NCBI RefSeq assembly: GCF_002252505.1
Contig: NZ_NNRL01000163.1
Coordinates: 563,981 to 627,980, forward strand
From: Brucella grignonensis
GTDB lineage: Bacteria > Pseudomonadota > Alphaproteobacteria > Rhizobiales > Rhizobiaceae
Reading direction: 5' to 3'
Length of the DNA stretch: 64,000 nt
A program made the translations under genes and the position numbers. Within the stretch, counting starts at the first letter, position 1, and the number at the start of each line of letters is the position of its first letter. Shown in pieces: positions 1 to 8,835 of this stretch. The notes beneath the pieces were generated by a model that saw only the letters and a program-made list of their open reading frames with translations, was not told the origin of the DNA and did not search any database.

Positions 1-165
1 GGTTCCGAAAACAGTGTGTAACCGAGAAGCCGCAGCGCCAGCATCTTTCCACAGGTCTCGACAATTAGGGCTTGGCATATCCTCTCAGGTAAAGAATATA
101 TTAACCGCGCGCCTCGCCTTGGATCGGCGTTTTTCGGGTTTGGGTTTTGTCAGGAGAGTTGGCTT

Positions 166-1407
166 TTGCGGAGCATCATTCGTCGTACTGCCCCGGCATT
201 GCTTATCTGCCTGACCTTGATTGCTGGCTGCGCCAGCCGTCCGGACGGTGTGCTCATTCCTATTGCGGAAAGTGCGCCAGGCGCATCCAAGGTTGATCTT
301 ATGGTGGCGACGACCCGCGCACCATCCGGCAATCCCGGAACCTTGTTTTCCGGTGAACGTGATCAACAAGTTAGCCTGACGGAGATTATGGTCTCCATCC
401 CGCCTGAAAAGAACCGCAAGGTCGGTGAAGTTCAGTGGCCTAAAAAGCTGCCAGCCAATCCGTTGAAGGATTTCACGACCGTTGAAGTAAAAGCGATCAA
501 CACGGAAACCGGCGCGCGCCAATGGCTTAATCATAGCCTGCCGAAATCCCGTCGGGTCATGGTTTTCGTTCATGGCTTCAATAATACTTACGAGGACTCG
601 GTCTATCGTTTTGCGCAGATCGTGCACGATTCTGGCGCTGAAGTAGCGCCCGTCATCTTCACGTGGCCGTCGCGCGGTAGCGTGTTCGATTACAATTACG
701 ATAAGGAAAGCACGAATTATTCGCGCGATGCGCTGGAAACGACCTTGCGCAAACTCGCCGAAGATCCGCGTGTGAAAGACATCACCGTCATGGCCCACTC
801 CATGGGCAGCTGGCTGACGGTTGAGGCGCTGCGTCAGATGGCGATCCGCGATAAACGGGTTAATCCAAAGATTTCCGACGTCATTCTTGCGTCGCCTGAT
901 CTTGATGTGGATGTTTTCAGTCAGCAGTTCCGCGCCATGGGCAAGGATCACCCGCGTTTTACATTGTTTACTTCACGCGATGATCGCGCTCTCCGAGCCT
1001 CCCGCTTCATCTCGGGTAATGTTGATCGACTGGGCCAGATCGATCCTTCGGTTGAACCCTACCGTTCGCAGCTTGAAAAGGCGGGGATCACGGTCATTGA
1101 TCTTACGCAGCTTAAAGCTGGCGATAGGCTCAACCACGGCAAGTTTGCGTCAAGTCCTGAGGTTGTTCAGCTGATCGGTAAACGTCTCGTAACGGGTCAG
1201 ACCATCACCGATTCTGATATCGGGTTGGGCGAGCGGCTGGGTGCTGTTGCACTTGGTACTGCGCAAGGCGTGGGCAGTGCCGCCTCGCTCGTCGTCAGCG
1301 CGCCGATTGCAGTCTTCGATCCGAACACCCGTAGAACCTATAATGAGCAGATTGATCGGTTCGGTAGAACGGTTGGCAATACGGTGAGCGGCACAGTCGG
1401 GAACTGA
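166..1407 (+). CDS. Alpha/beta-hydrolase (DUF900 type) lipoprotein
   Basis: A 413-residue protein starting at a TTG preceded by a clear GGAGAG ribosome site. The N-terminus is a lipoprotein signal with a lipobox ending in Gly-Cys near residue 22, so it is probably anchored in the envelope. The core is an alpha/beta-hydrolase of the DUF900/COG4782 type: a 'VMVFVHGFNNTYEDS' oxyanion-side strand near residue 130, and a nucleophile elbow 'MAHSMGSW' near residue 210. The C-terminal 60 residues are Gly/Ala/Val rich and carry no recognised domain. Substrate is unknown; esterase or lipase activity is only implied by the fold. It stands alone ahead of panC, in the same direction, with a 160-base gap. 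Confidence 0.82.
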   Translation: MRSIIRRTAPALLICLTLIAGCASRPDGVLIPIAESAPGASKVDLMVATTRAPSGNPGTLFSGERDQQVSLTEIMVSIPPEKNRKVGEVQWPKKLPANPLKDFTTVEVKAINTETGARQWLNHSLPKSRRVMVFVHGFNNTYEDSVYRFAQIVHDSGAEVAPVIFTWPSRGSVFDYNYDKESTNYSRDALETTLRKLAEDPRVKDITVMAHSMGSWLTVEALRQMAIRDKRVNPKISDVILASPDLDVDVFSQQFRAMGKDHPRFTLFTSRDDRALRASRFISGNVDRLGQIDPSVEPYRSQLEKAGITVIDLTQLKAGDRLNHGKFASSPEVVQLIGKRLVTGQTITDSDIGLGERLGAVALGTAQGVGSAASLVVSAPIAVFDPNTRRTYNEQIDRFGRTVGNTVSGTVGN

Positions 1408-1568
1408 GGTGCGTACTGCCTTCCCGATATTCATTAGCAAAAGTGCTGTTGTTATATCTGAGGGAGCGCTATAGGACTGCTGTTCGTTTATTTTGTTAGA
1501 GCGTCATGAATCTTGTCGGTGCATGGCGCCCAAACGGCCAAATCTGGTTGTTGTCGGGAAAGACTCTC

Positions 1569-2438
1569 ATGCAGATCATCCATACGATTGAAGATTTGCG
1601 GCAGGCGCTTGGCGTGGCACGCAAGAGCGGTAGAACCATCGGCCTCGTACCGACGATGGGTTATCTTCACAAAGGGCATCTCGAACTTGTTCGTCGCTCA
1701 CGCGCGGAAAACGATGTCACTGTCGTGTCAATCTTCGTCAATCCGCTGCAATTTGGCGCTAATGAAGATCTCGATAAATATCCGCGCGATCTCGAACGCG
1801 ATGCGGGCCTGCTGCGCCATGCAAATGTGGATTTCCTTTTTGCACCTGCCGTGTCGGATATGTATCCGCGCCCGATGCAGACCGTGGTTGATGTACCAAC
1901 GCTTGGCAACCAGATGGAAGGTGAGGCGCGTCCAGGCCATTTTGCAGGCGTCGCAACCGTTGTGAGCAAGCTTTTCAATATCGTGGGTTCTGACGCTGCT
2001 TATTTTGGCGAGAAGGATTTTCAGCAACTCGTCATCATTCGCCGCATGGTCGAGGATATGGCGATTCCTGTGCGTGTGGTTGGTGTTGAAACCGTGCGGG
2101 AAGATGATGGGCTCGCCTGTTCGTCACGCAATGTCTATCTGACATCCGAGCAGCGTGACGCTGCGATCATCGTGCCAAAGGCACTTGATGAAGCTGAGCG
2201 ACTTTATCGCTCTGGCATCGACGATCCGGAAGCACTTGAAGCTGCAATCCGCGCATTCATTGAAATGGAAACGCTGGCAATACCGGAAGTCGTGGCATTG
2301 CGGGATCCTGAAACGCTGGAGCGTCTGACCTCGGTGCAGGGCAGACCGGTCTTGGTGGCGCTTTTTGTGCGGCTGGGTTCAACGCGCCTTCTTGATAATC
2401 GGGTTATAGCACTCATAGCGCAAGAGAAGGCAGCCTGA
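1569..2438 (+). CDS. panC: Pantothenate synthetase
   Basis: PanC condenses pantoate with beta-alanine, using ATP, to make pantothenate in the cytoplasm. The 289-residue product has the nucleotidyltransferase signature '[11 protein letters not shown]' near residue 30 and the conserved '[21 protein letters not shown]' region (cited in part). Other family blocks such as 'GEKDFQQL' and 'CSSRNVYL' are intact. I chose the ATG at 1569 rather than an in-frame ATG at 1506, because GGGAAAG lies just upstream and the protein then begins at the usual family position. The stop codon is one base from the panB start, so the two are translated from one message. Confidence 0.96.
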   Translation: MQIIHTIEDLRQALGVARKSGRTIGLVPTMGYLHKGHLELVRRSRAENDVTVVSIFVNPLQFGANEDLDKYPRDLERDAGLLRHANVDFLFAPAVSDMYPRPMQTVVDVPTLGNQMEGEARPGHFAGVATVVSKLFNIVGSDAAYFGEKDFQQLVIIRRMVEDMAIPVRVVGVETVREDDGLACSSRNVYLTSEQRDAAIIVPKALDEAERLYRSGIDDPEALEAAIRAFIEMETLAIPEVVALRDPETLERLTSVQGRPVLVALFVRLGSTRLLDNRVIALIAQEKAA

Positions 2439-2439
2439 A

Positions 2440-3261
2440 ATGAGCGCGACCGTTAAAAAGAAGCGCCTTTCGCCAAAGACGATTGAAGCGATGAAGGGCG
2501 AACGCCCGATTGTCAGCCTCACGGCTTACACGACGCCGATTGCGCGCCTGCTCGATCCACATTGCGATCTGCTTCTGGTGGGCGATTCCGTTGGCATGGT
2601 GCTTTACGGCATGGATTCGACCCTTGGTGTCACGCTCGACATGATGATTGCGCATGGGCAGGCAGTTATGCGTGGCGTCGAGCATGCTTGTGTAATTGTC
2701 GATATGCCATTTGGTTCTTATCAGGAATCGAAAGAACAGGCTTTCCGCAACGCAGCCCGCATCATGCAGGAGACAGGCTGCGACGGCGTGAAGCTTGAGG
2801 GTGGCGAGGAAATGGCTGAGACGGTTGAATTCCTAGTCAAACGCGGCATTCCGGTCTTCGGCCATGTCGGGCTTATGCCGCAACAGGTCAATACGGTCGG
2901 CGGCTTTCGCTCGATGGGCCGCGACGATGAAGAAGCCAATCGCATCCGCCGCGATGCACAGGCAATTGCAGATGCGGGTGTTTTTGCGCTGGTCATTGAA
3001 GGCACGGTCGAACCGCTGGCACGCGAGATCACCGAAACACTGACAATTCCAACAATTGGGATTGGTGCGTCGCCTGCCTGTGATGGCCAGATTCTCGTTT
3101 CCGACGATATGTTTGGGCTGTTTCAGGATTTCACGCCGCGTTTCGTCAAACGCTTTGCCGAGCTTGCTCCGCAGGTCTCGGATGCCGCAAAAGCCTATGC
3201 GGAAGAAGTTCGCGAGCGGTCTTTTCCGGGGCCGGAACATGTGTTTGGCGTTAAGAAATAG
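2440..3261 (+). CDS. panB: 3-methyl-2-oxobutanoate hydroxymethyltransferase
   Basis: PanB makes ketopantoate from 2-oxoisovalerate and methylene-tetrahydrofolate, the first committed step to pantothenate and coenzyme A. The 273-residue protein shows the family blocks '[13 protein letters not shown]'-like start, '[13 protein letters not shown]', 'VKLEGGEE' and '[12 protein letters not shown]', with the metal-binding Asp and Glu in place. It follows panC with a single-base gap and completes a panCB pair. The usual third biosynthetic step (ketopantoate reduction) is not encoded in the window. Confidence 0.96.
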   Translation: MSATVKKKRLSPKTIEAMKGERPIVSLTAYTTPIARLLDPHCDLLLVGDSVGMVLYGMDSTLGVTLDMMIAHGQAVMRGVEHACVIVDMPFGSYQESKEQAFRNAARIMQETGCDGVKLEGGEEMAETVEFLVKRGIPVFGHVGLMPQQVNTVGGFRSMGRDDEEANRIRRDAQAIADAGVFALVIEGTVEPLAREITETLTIPTIGIGASPACDGQILVSDDMFGLFQDFTPRFVKRFAELAPQVSDAAKAYAEEVRERSFPGPEHVFGVKK

Positions 3262-3267
3262 CTGAGC

Positions 3268-3681
3268 CTAAGATCTGTCTGCTTTCAAAAATAGATCCTG
3301 CACGCCGCGGACCATGTTGGTGCGCTCGATTGTGCCTGACCGGATGATGAAGTCGTCAACTGCATCATGCAAGGCATGGAATAGAAGCGTTGCCAACAGG
3401 CGCATGTTGTCGATCTTCCACGCTCCCGCGGCCTGACCATTCCCGTCGTTGACAGGAATGGTGTTGAGTTCGCTGTCGAGCTGCTCACAATAAAAGGTAA
3501 TGAAACGCTTGCGTAATGCCAAGGCACTTCGTCTTTGCTGCGAAAATGCAGATAGAGTGTGCCCTTGGCAACATCGGCTTTGCGCACGATTTCATCGACG
3601 CTTGTGGCTGCAAAGCCTTTTTTCCAAAAAGATCGTTTCGGCAGCCGCCGCAGCAAGTGAGGCGCGATGCGACCAAAATCA
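3268..3681 (-). pseudogene. Frameshifted TetR-family regulator remnant
   Basis: Three minus-strand frames together spell one TetR-family regulator. The first frame, near 3660, gives 'SLAAAAAETIFLEK' but has an upstream stop and no start codon. At a run of six A near 3630 the reading moves to a frame giving 'KGFAATSVDEIVRKADVAKG', the classic TetR helix-turn-helix. Near 3530, just after 'YLHFRSKDE', it moves again to 'ALRKRFITFYCEQLDSEL' and on to the end at 3268. No single frame encodes the whole protein, so I call it broken. The poly-A shift could in principle be a base-calling error, but the missing start and second shift argue for real decay. Confidence 0.78.
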
Positions 3682-3683
3682 AA

Positions 3684-3710
3684 GGCCTGCCAGCAGATTG
3701 CTGGCAGGCC
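3684..3710 (-). terminator. Terminator of the catB-type gene
   Basis: A perfect 12-base-pair stem (GGCCTGCCAGCA with its complement) and a three-base loop. On the minus strand it is followed by TTTGATTTT. It lies 26 bases past the stop of the acetyltransferase gene and isolates it from the TetR remnant. Confidence 0.75.
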
Positions 3711-3735
3711 CTTCGTTTCTCAAGTTGGTTGTGTG

Positions 3736-4377
3736 TTAGATCATTTGTCGCAAAACGTTACGCTGCCAATAGTGATAAAGCGCTGCAATATTACCGCTGG
3801 TCAAAATAGGCATAGCGCCCTTCAACTGATCGTCCGACCAGTCCCACCACTGTATTTCCCGAAGCATCCTGACGCTGTCCTGATCGAAACGTGAGCGGAT
3901 GGTTCTGGCAGGGTTGCCGCCGACAATCGCATAGGGGTCGACATCACGTGTAACCAATGCTCGCGTGCCGATAACCGCGCCATGACCGATCTTTACACCC
4001 GGCATGATGATGGCTTCCGAACCAATCCACACATCATTGCCGATAACTGTATCGCCAGAGGGAGCGTAGCCATTCTCAGCACCCGCAAACATGTCCACTT
4101 CGGGCATGAAGAAGAACGGGAAGGTGCTGATCCAGTCGTTTCGATGGCCCTGGTTGCCTGCCATGATAAAGGCGACACCCGATCCGATTGAACAAAAGCT
4201 GCCGACGATAAGCTTGTCGGCACCTTCATTGGGCAGGAGAAAACGGGCGCAATCGTCGAAACTATGGCCATGATAATAGCCGGAATAATAGCTGTAACGC
4301 CCTACGATGATGTTTGGATGTGTGACCTGCTTATCGAGGGTGATTCCCTTAAACGGGCTTTCAAAGTAATTTTTCAT
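3736..4377 (-). CDS. catB: CatB-type xenobiotic (chloramphenicol) O-acetyltransferase
   Basis: A 213-residue left-handed beta-helix acetyltransferase of the CatB/XAT family, which uses acetyl-CoA to acetylate chloramphenicol and related alcohols. It shows the family start '[11 protein letters not shown]', the block '[20 protein letters not shown]', the catalytic His (His78 in '[10 protein letters not shown]'), and hexapeptide repeats around '[20 protein letters not shown]'. The frame is open further upstream, but the ATG at 4377 matches the family N-terminus. Chromosomal members are often cryptic, so resistance cannot be assumed. The neighbouring TetR gene, a plausible former regulator, is broken. 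Confidence 0.9.
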   Translation of the reverse strand: MKNYFESPFKGITLDKQVTHPNIIVGRYSYYSGYYHGHSFDDCARFLLPNEGADKLIVGSFCSIGSGVAFIMAGNQGHRNDWISTFPFFFMPEVDMFAGAENGYAPSGDTVIGNDVWIGSEAIIMPGVKIGHGAVIGTRALVTRDVDPYAIVGGNPARTIRSRFDQDSVRMLREIQWWDWSDDQLKGAMPILTSGNIAALYHYWQRNVLRQMI

Positions 4378-4647
4378 GAGAGTGCTCACTGCATCAGGCA
4401 TATCCGGTAAAAGTGACGAAGCAGCTTTGTTTGGGATAATGCGTAATCGCCGATCAGATCGGCATTTGTCCGCTTGCATATATGCAAACGAAAACCCCGT
4501 AAGAAACCGTGTGGTTGCTTACGTTCATGCTCCCGGTGATGAAACTTGTGATGAAATCACAGGAGCGCGATGCAGGGGGTACTCGAACACTTTATCATGG
4601 CTGTGAGCATAGTGCTGGTGCCGGATAAAGCAAGATACGAAAAATAA

Positions 4648-4673
4648 GGGCGGCACTTTGGCCGCCCTTTTAA
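4648..4673 (-). terminator. Bidirectional-looking terminator after fpr
   Basis: Stem GGGCGGC / GCCGCCC with a six-base loop, a T-run on either side. It lies 23 bases past the fpr stop codon on the minus strand. The stretch between it and catB (4378-4647) shows no supportable gene. Confidence 0.7.
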
Positions 4674-4695
4674 ACATCGCAAGAGCGAAAAGTGC

Positions 4696-5472
4696 TTATT
4701 TCTCAACGAAAGCCTTTTCGATCACGAAGTGACCGGCTTCGCTCTGGCTGCCTTCTTCGAGGCCAAGGCCTTCGAGAATCTGGCGCATGTCGGCAAGCAT
4801 TTCTGGACTACCACAAAGCATCATGCGGTCGTCCTGTTCGGAGAACTTTGGCAGGCCCAAATCCTCGAAGATTTTGCCCGAGCTGATCAGATCGGTAAGA
4901 CGACCCTGGTTGCGGAACTCTTCGCGGGTTACGGTCGGGTAATAGATGAGCTTCTCGCGCACCATCTCGCCGAGGAATTCGTCTTCCGGCAGTTGCTTGG
5001 TGATGAGGTCGGCATAGGCGAGTTCGTTCACTTCGCGCACGCCATGGACCAGAATGATTTTCTTGTAGCGCTCATAGGCTTCAAGATCGCGGATGATCGA
5101 GAGGAACGGTGCAAGGCCGGTGCCTGTCGAAAGCAGCCACAGATTGTCACCCGGAATGAGATTGTCATAAAGCAACGTGCCGACCGGCTTCTTACCGACG
5201 AGAATCTTGTCGCCCTCTTTCAGATGCTGCAAGCGCGACGTCAGTGGGCCGTCCTGCACCTTGATCGAGAAAAATTCGAGTTGTTCGTCGTAGACGCTGG
5301 AAGCAATTGAATAAGCGCGCAACAGTGGTTTGCCGTTCACTTCAAGGCCGATCATGATGAACTGGCCGCTCTGGAAACGAAAGCCTTGGTCGCGCGTGGT
5401 GCGGAAGGAAAACAGCCTGTCGGTCCAGTGGTGAACGTCAAGAACGGTTTCCTGATTAAAATTGCTGCTCAT
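4696..5472 (-). CDS. fpr: Ferredoxin--NADP reductase
   Basis: Fpr moves electrons between NADPH and ferredoxin or flavodoxin in the cytoplasm and often helps in oxidative stress. The 258-residue protein has the FAD-binding block 'RAYSIASS' near residue 55 and the NADP-binding 'LLSTGTGLAPFLSIIRD' near residue 110. It ends in 'VEKAFVEK', the expected short C-terminal tail of the bacterial class. I start at the ATG at 5472, where family members begin; an in-frame GTG at 5502 is possible. It is monocistronic, with its own terminator. Confidence 0.93.
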   Translation of the reverse strand: MSSNFNQETVLDVHHWTDRLFSFRTTRDQGFRFQSGQFIMIGLEVNGKPLLRAYSIASSVYDEQLEFFSIKVQDGPLTSRLQHLKEGDKILVGKKPVGTLLYDNLIPGDNLWLLSTGTGLAPFLSIIRDLEAYERYKKIILVHGVREVNELAYADLITKQLPEDEFLGEMVREKLIYYPTVTREEFRNQGRLTDLISSGKIFEDLGLPKFSEQDDRMMLCGSPEMLADMRQILEGLGLEEGSQSEAGHFVIEKAFVEK

Positions 5473-5742
5473 TGTCGGAACTGTCTCTATTTCGCTTTTC
5501 ACGGTGCTCGCTTCTCAAGAAGCGAGCGTTCTTATCGCAATCATAGGGGGATCGCGTCTGGCTGCCTTCAGGGTGACTTCCGCGAGGTCGTGATTTGCCG
5601 GTATGCTGCACCATAGCCGGACGAAGATTACGGAAGTTGGAATAATGCTTCTGCGCTCCGACATCAAGAGTCATCGGTTTGTATTCTCCGCGCAATTAAA
5701 TCGAATTCAAACGCAGCCTCAAGGAATTGCTTTCTAATCACT

Positions 5743-5783
5743 GCGGCTTCCGGAGTATGTTGTACCTACGGAAGCCGCTTTTT
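5743..5783 (+). terminator. Hairpin terminator between fpr and the MFS gene
   Basis: The 316-base stretch 5473-5788 holds no gene I can support. Its one clear element is this 10-base-pair stem GCGGCTTCCG / CGGAAGCCGC followed by TTTTT on the plus strand. It sits just beyond the 3' end of the minus-strand MFS gene. The T-run orientation favours stopping plus-strand transcription, though the stem may also protect the MFS mRNA end. The rest presumably carries the fpr promoter. Confidence 0.6.
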
Positions 5784-5788
5784 GTGTG

Positions 5789-7222
5789 TCAGCGCGAGCT
5801 GCGAACAAGCGCGATGGCTGAAAGCAGGGCGATGCCTGAAAGGGCGGTAAATCCGATGAACAACCAGAGCGCGGCATTGGCAGTGCCTGCTACGCCGCCG
5901 GGATTGCTTAACCCTGCCAGATTGGCAACCATACCCGCGAGTGCTGCACCCATTGCTGTGGTGAAAAGCTGAACCGTGGTTAGTGACGCGGAAGCCAGAT
6001 TCTGGTCCGCAGCTTCAGCACGTTTGAAAACGCGGGTGAGCAGATGCGGCCATGTCATGCCGACGCCAAAGCCTATAATTGCCATGGCAAGACAGATCGG
6101 TAGAAGATCATACCAATGTCCTTCGCTGCCCGGAGGGACGAGAATCGCAAGTGTCACCATGCCGGCTATTCCCATAACAGGGGCTGCAAGGATGACACGG
6201 TTCACGCGGGCACCGGACACGCCCGATGAGCCGATGGAACCAAGCGTCCAGCTGCCGCCCATGAGTGCTGCAAGATAGCCTGCCACCAATGGCGACTGGT
6301 TATGCAATACCTGGAAAAACAGTGGCACAAAGACTTCCGAACTTGTGACTGATGCACCGAGAAAGCCCATCGTCATATAGAGAGCACCAAGTCGTTTGAT
6401 GCTGAAAGTGCCTTTGGGCAGAATACGTTTCGTGGCCTTCCGTTCCACAATGACAAGCAACAGCAGCACAGCAAAAGCAATTGCAACGCCAGTGACATTC
6501 CAGAACGTGCTTGCCGAAATGCTCGCAGCCGAGACGATCAGCACGGCTGCCGTCAGCAGAATAAGCTGTGGCCAGGCAAGCTTGTCTTTGGCTTCATCAT
6601 CGCCCGCGCGTTTTGGCAGAATAAGTGTCGCCATGATGGCAAAAATTCCGATCACCGGCACAAGCGACCAGAAGGCCGCACGCCACACGCCAAGTTCAGC
6701 AAAAATGCCGCCAATAGCCGGGCCAACAAGCGTTGCCACGCCCCACATGCCGGAAACGAGTGCAATGGCGCGAGGCCAGAGCGATTCATCAAAGACGATA
6801 CGGATCATGGCATAGGACAGCGCCAGCATCATGCCGCCACCAAGTCCCTGCACGACACGGCCTGCAAGCATGGCTGGCATGGAAGGTGCCAAGCCACAGG
6901 CCAGTGTTCCGGCTGCAAAGATGATGGCGGCCACAAGATAGGCGTTACGCGGCCCGACTTGCGAAAGAAGTTTTGGCACAAGGGCCGAACCAAGAATGGA
7001 GGCTGTGACAAACAGCGCCGTGTTCCAGGCGTAATAGTCCATGCCGCCAATATCGGCGACAACGGTTGGTAATATGGTTGTGGCGATGAAAACATTGATG
7101 GCGTGGAGCGCAACGCCGCCCACAAGTGTTAGCGAACGGATCGCATTCCTGCCCGCGAACAATTCTCCCCAGCCTGCAGTAGCCCCTGCTGTGGCAGTGG
7201 CGGCTGGATTATCGGTCTGCAT
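5789..7222 (-). CDS. MFS multidrug-type transporter
   Basis: A 477-residue inner-membrane protein with about 14 hydrophobic segments, resembling the DHA2-like drug:proton antiporters. The loop motif 'GRVVQGLGGGMMLALSY' near residue 95 and 'VSGMWGVATLVGPAIGG' near residue 125 (the antiporter motif C region) support export. I chose the ATG at 7222 because AGGGAAAG precedes it; a longer in-frame ATG at 7279 has no such site. It is single, with no adaptor or outer-membrane partner nearby. The substrate cannot be read from sequence. Confidence 0.87.
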   Translation of the reverse strand: MQTDNPAATATAGATAGWGELFAGRNAIRSLTLVGGVALHAINVFIATTILPTVVADIGGMDYYAWNTALFVTASILGSALVPKLLSQVGPRNAYLVAAIIFAAGTLACGLAPSMPAMLAGRVVQGLGGGMMLALSYAMIRIVFDESLWPRAIALVSGMWGVATLVGPAIGGIFAELGVWRAAFWSLVPVIGIFAIMATLILPKRAGDDEAKDKLAWPQLILLTAAVLIVSAASISASTFWNVTGVAIAFAVLLLLVIVERKATKRILPKGTFSIKRLGALYMTMGFLGASVTSSEVFVPLFFQVLHNQSPLVAGYLAALMGGSWTLGSIGSSGVSGARVNRVILAAPVMGIAGMVTLAILVPPGSEGHWYDLLPICLAMAIIGFGVGMTWPHLLTRVFKRAEAADQNLASASLTTVQLFTTAMGAALAGMVANLAGLSNPGGVAGTANAALWLFIGFTALSGIALLSAIALVRSSR

Positions 7223-7504
7223 TTCTTTCCCTGGTCCTATCCCGCATTTCAGAGGCGGGTTGATGCCCGCTGTCCGCACGCGTTGGCTGGCCTTATAAAA
7301 TGCTTTTCCGATCTTCGGAATGGGGAATGAAGTAAAACGGCTTCAATAAAAATTCAAAGGGGTTCAAATTTGGCGGAAAAACTCTATATGAAGCCAAGAA
7401 TTACAGAATCCGCTGCCGCGTCGGAGAATTTTTTCTCTAAACGTCTGTGGCGGATTTGTGTTTCTGTCACAAGCTTCCTATAAGCCTGTACCAATAACGG
7501 CTTT

Positions 7505-7563
7505 AAAGCGTGTCCCGAAAAGTGCAAAGCGGTTTTCGGATAAGATGCGCGCCAGATCCAAAC
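7505..7563 (+). repeat. Palindromic intergenic repeat, copy 1 (partial)
   Basis: The sequence around 'GTCCCGAAAAGTG...GGTTTTCGG...ATGCGC' matches the left half of the repeats at 26318-26422 and 44125-44228. It lies in the 402-base space 7223-7624 between the divergent MFS and nspC genes. Apart from this repeat and the presumed promoters I see nothing else in that space. Confidence 0.72.
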
Positions 7564-7624
7564 AACGTGCTCGCCAGCCTAGCTGGACAGGCCATATTTC
7601 CCCAATTGACGACCCGGAACGCTC

Positions 7625-8722
7625 ATGATCCAGACGCCCTACTATCTGATCGACAAGACCAAGCTGAAGCGCAACATGGAAAAGGTTGCCTATGTGCGCG
7701 AGAAATCCGGCGCAAAAGCTCTGCTGGCGCTGAAATGTTTTGCCACATGGTCGGTGTTTGATCTGATGAGCGAATATATGGACGGCACGACGTCGTCTTC
7801 GCTCAATGAAGTGCGTCTTGGCCATGAAAGATTTGGCGGTGAAACCCATGCCTATAGCGTGGCCTATGCTGATAACGAGATCGACGAAGTTATCAGCCAC
7901 GCCGACAAGATCATCTTCAATTCGATCGGTCAGCTGGAGCGCTTTGCCAACAAGGCAGCACATATCAAGCGTGGCCTGCGTCTGAACCCGGGTGTTTCGT
8001 CTTCGACCTTTGATCTGGCTGACCCGGCGCGTCCGTTCAGCCGTCTTGGCGAATGGGATGTGGCAAAGGTCGAGAAGGTCATGGACCGCGTGACCGGCTT
8101 TATGATCCATAACAATTGCGAAAATTCCGATTTCGGTCTTTTCGACAAGATGCTGACCGATATTGAAGAAAAGTTTGGCTCACTTCTGCACCGCGTTGAA
8201 TGGGTCAGCCTTGGCGGCGGTATCCACTTCACCGGCGACGATTATCCGGTCGATGCGTTCTGCGCACGCCTGAAGGCGTTTTCGGAAAAGTTTGGTGTGC
8301 AGGTTTATCTGGAGCCGGGTGAGGCTTCGATCACCAAAACCACGACGCTGGAAGTGACGGTTCTTGACACGCTTTATAACGGCAAGAACCTCGCCATCGT
8401 TGATAGCTCGATTGAAGCGCATATGCTCGATCTGCTGATCTATCGCGAAAAGGCGAAGATGGCGCCCAACAATGGCGAGCACAGCTATATGGTTTGCGGC
8501 AAATCCTGCCTTGCTGGCGATATTTTCGGAGAGTTCACTTTCGACAAGGAACTCTCCATCGGCGACCGCCTCTCATTTGAAGATGCAGCCGGTTATACCA
8601 TGGTCAAGAAGAACTGGTTTAATGGCGTGAAGATGCCAGCCATTGCCGTGCGTGAACTCGATGGCACGGTCAAATTAGTCCGCGAATTTGATTATGCGGA
8701 TTTTGAAGGGTCGCTTTCTTAA
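7625..8722 (+). CDS. nspC: Carboxynorspermidine/carboxyspermidine decarboxylase
   Basis: A 365-residue PLP enzyme of the alanine-racemase fold that removes CO2 from carboxy(nor)spermidine to give the triamine. The PLP lysine is Lys37 in 'ALLALKCFATWS'. The blocks 'RLNPGVSSS', 'HNNCENSDF', 'GGGIHFTGDDYPVD' and 'YLEPGEAS' are family hallmarks, and 'GKSCLAGD' contains the C-terminal active-site Cys. The next gene downstream is the dehydrogenase making its substrate, so together they form the alternative spermidine pathway that does not use decarboxylated SAM. The natural product here is most likely spermidine, but norspermidine cannot be excluded. Confidence 0.93.
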   Translation: MIQTPYYLIDKTKLKRNMEKVAYVREKSGAKALLALKCFATWSVFDLMSEYMDGTTSSSLNEVRLGHERFGGETHAYSVAYADNEIDEVISHADKIIFNSIGQLERFANKAAHIKRGLRLNPGVSSSTFDLADPARPFSRLGEWDVAKVEKVMDRVTGFMIHNNCENSDFGLFDKMLTDIEEKFGSLLHRVEWVSLGGGIHFTGDDYPVDAFCARLKAFSEKFGVQVYLEPGEASITKTTTLEVTVLDTLYNGKNLAIVDSSIEAHMLDLLIYREKAKMAPNNGEHSYMVCGKSCLAGDIFGEFTFDKELSIGDRLSFEDAAGYTMVKKNWFNGVKMPAIAVRELDGTVKLVREFDYADFEGSLS

Positions 8723-8835
8723 AGATCCTTTTGCAGCCCTCAAACTGCAATGAATTCATGTGTTCCGGGTGAGAAGGCAATCGGGACGGTTAACAGATGG
8801 CGGGTAACCGCTGGAAGAGGAAGCATCGACAGAAA

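Noticed and set aside
1-165. Start of the window upstream of the lipoprotein gene
   Set aside because: I looked for the end of an upstream gene or an RNA gene and saw only a probable promoter region.
5456-5695. A 79-codon minus-strand frame upstream of fpr
   Set aside because: It is highly charged without a domain, overlaps the fpr start and more likely is the fpr promoter region.
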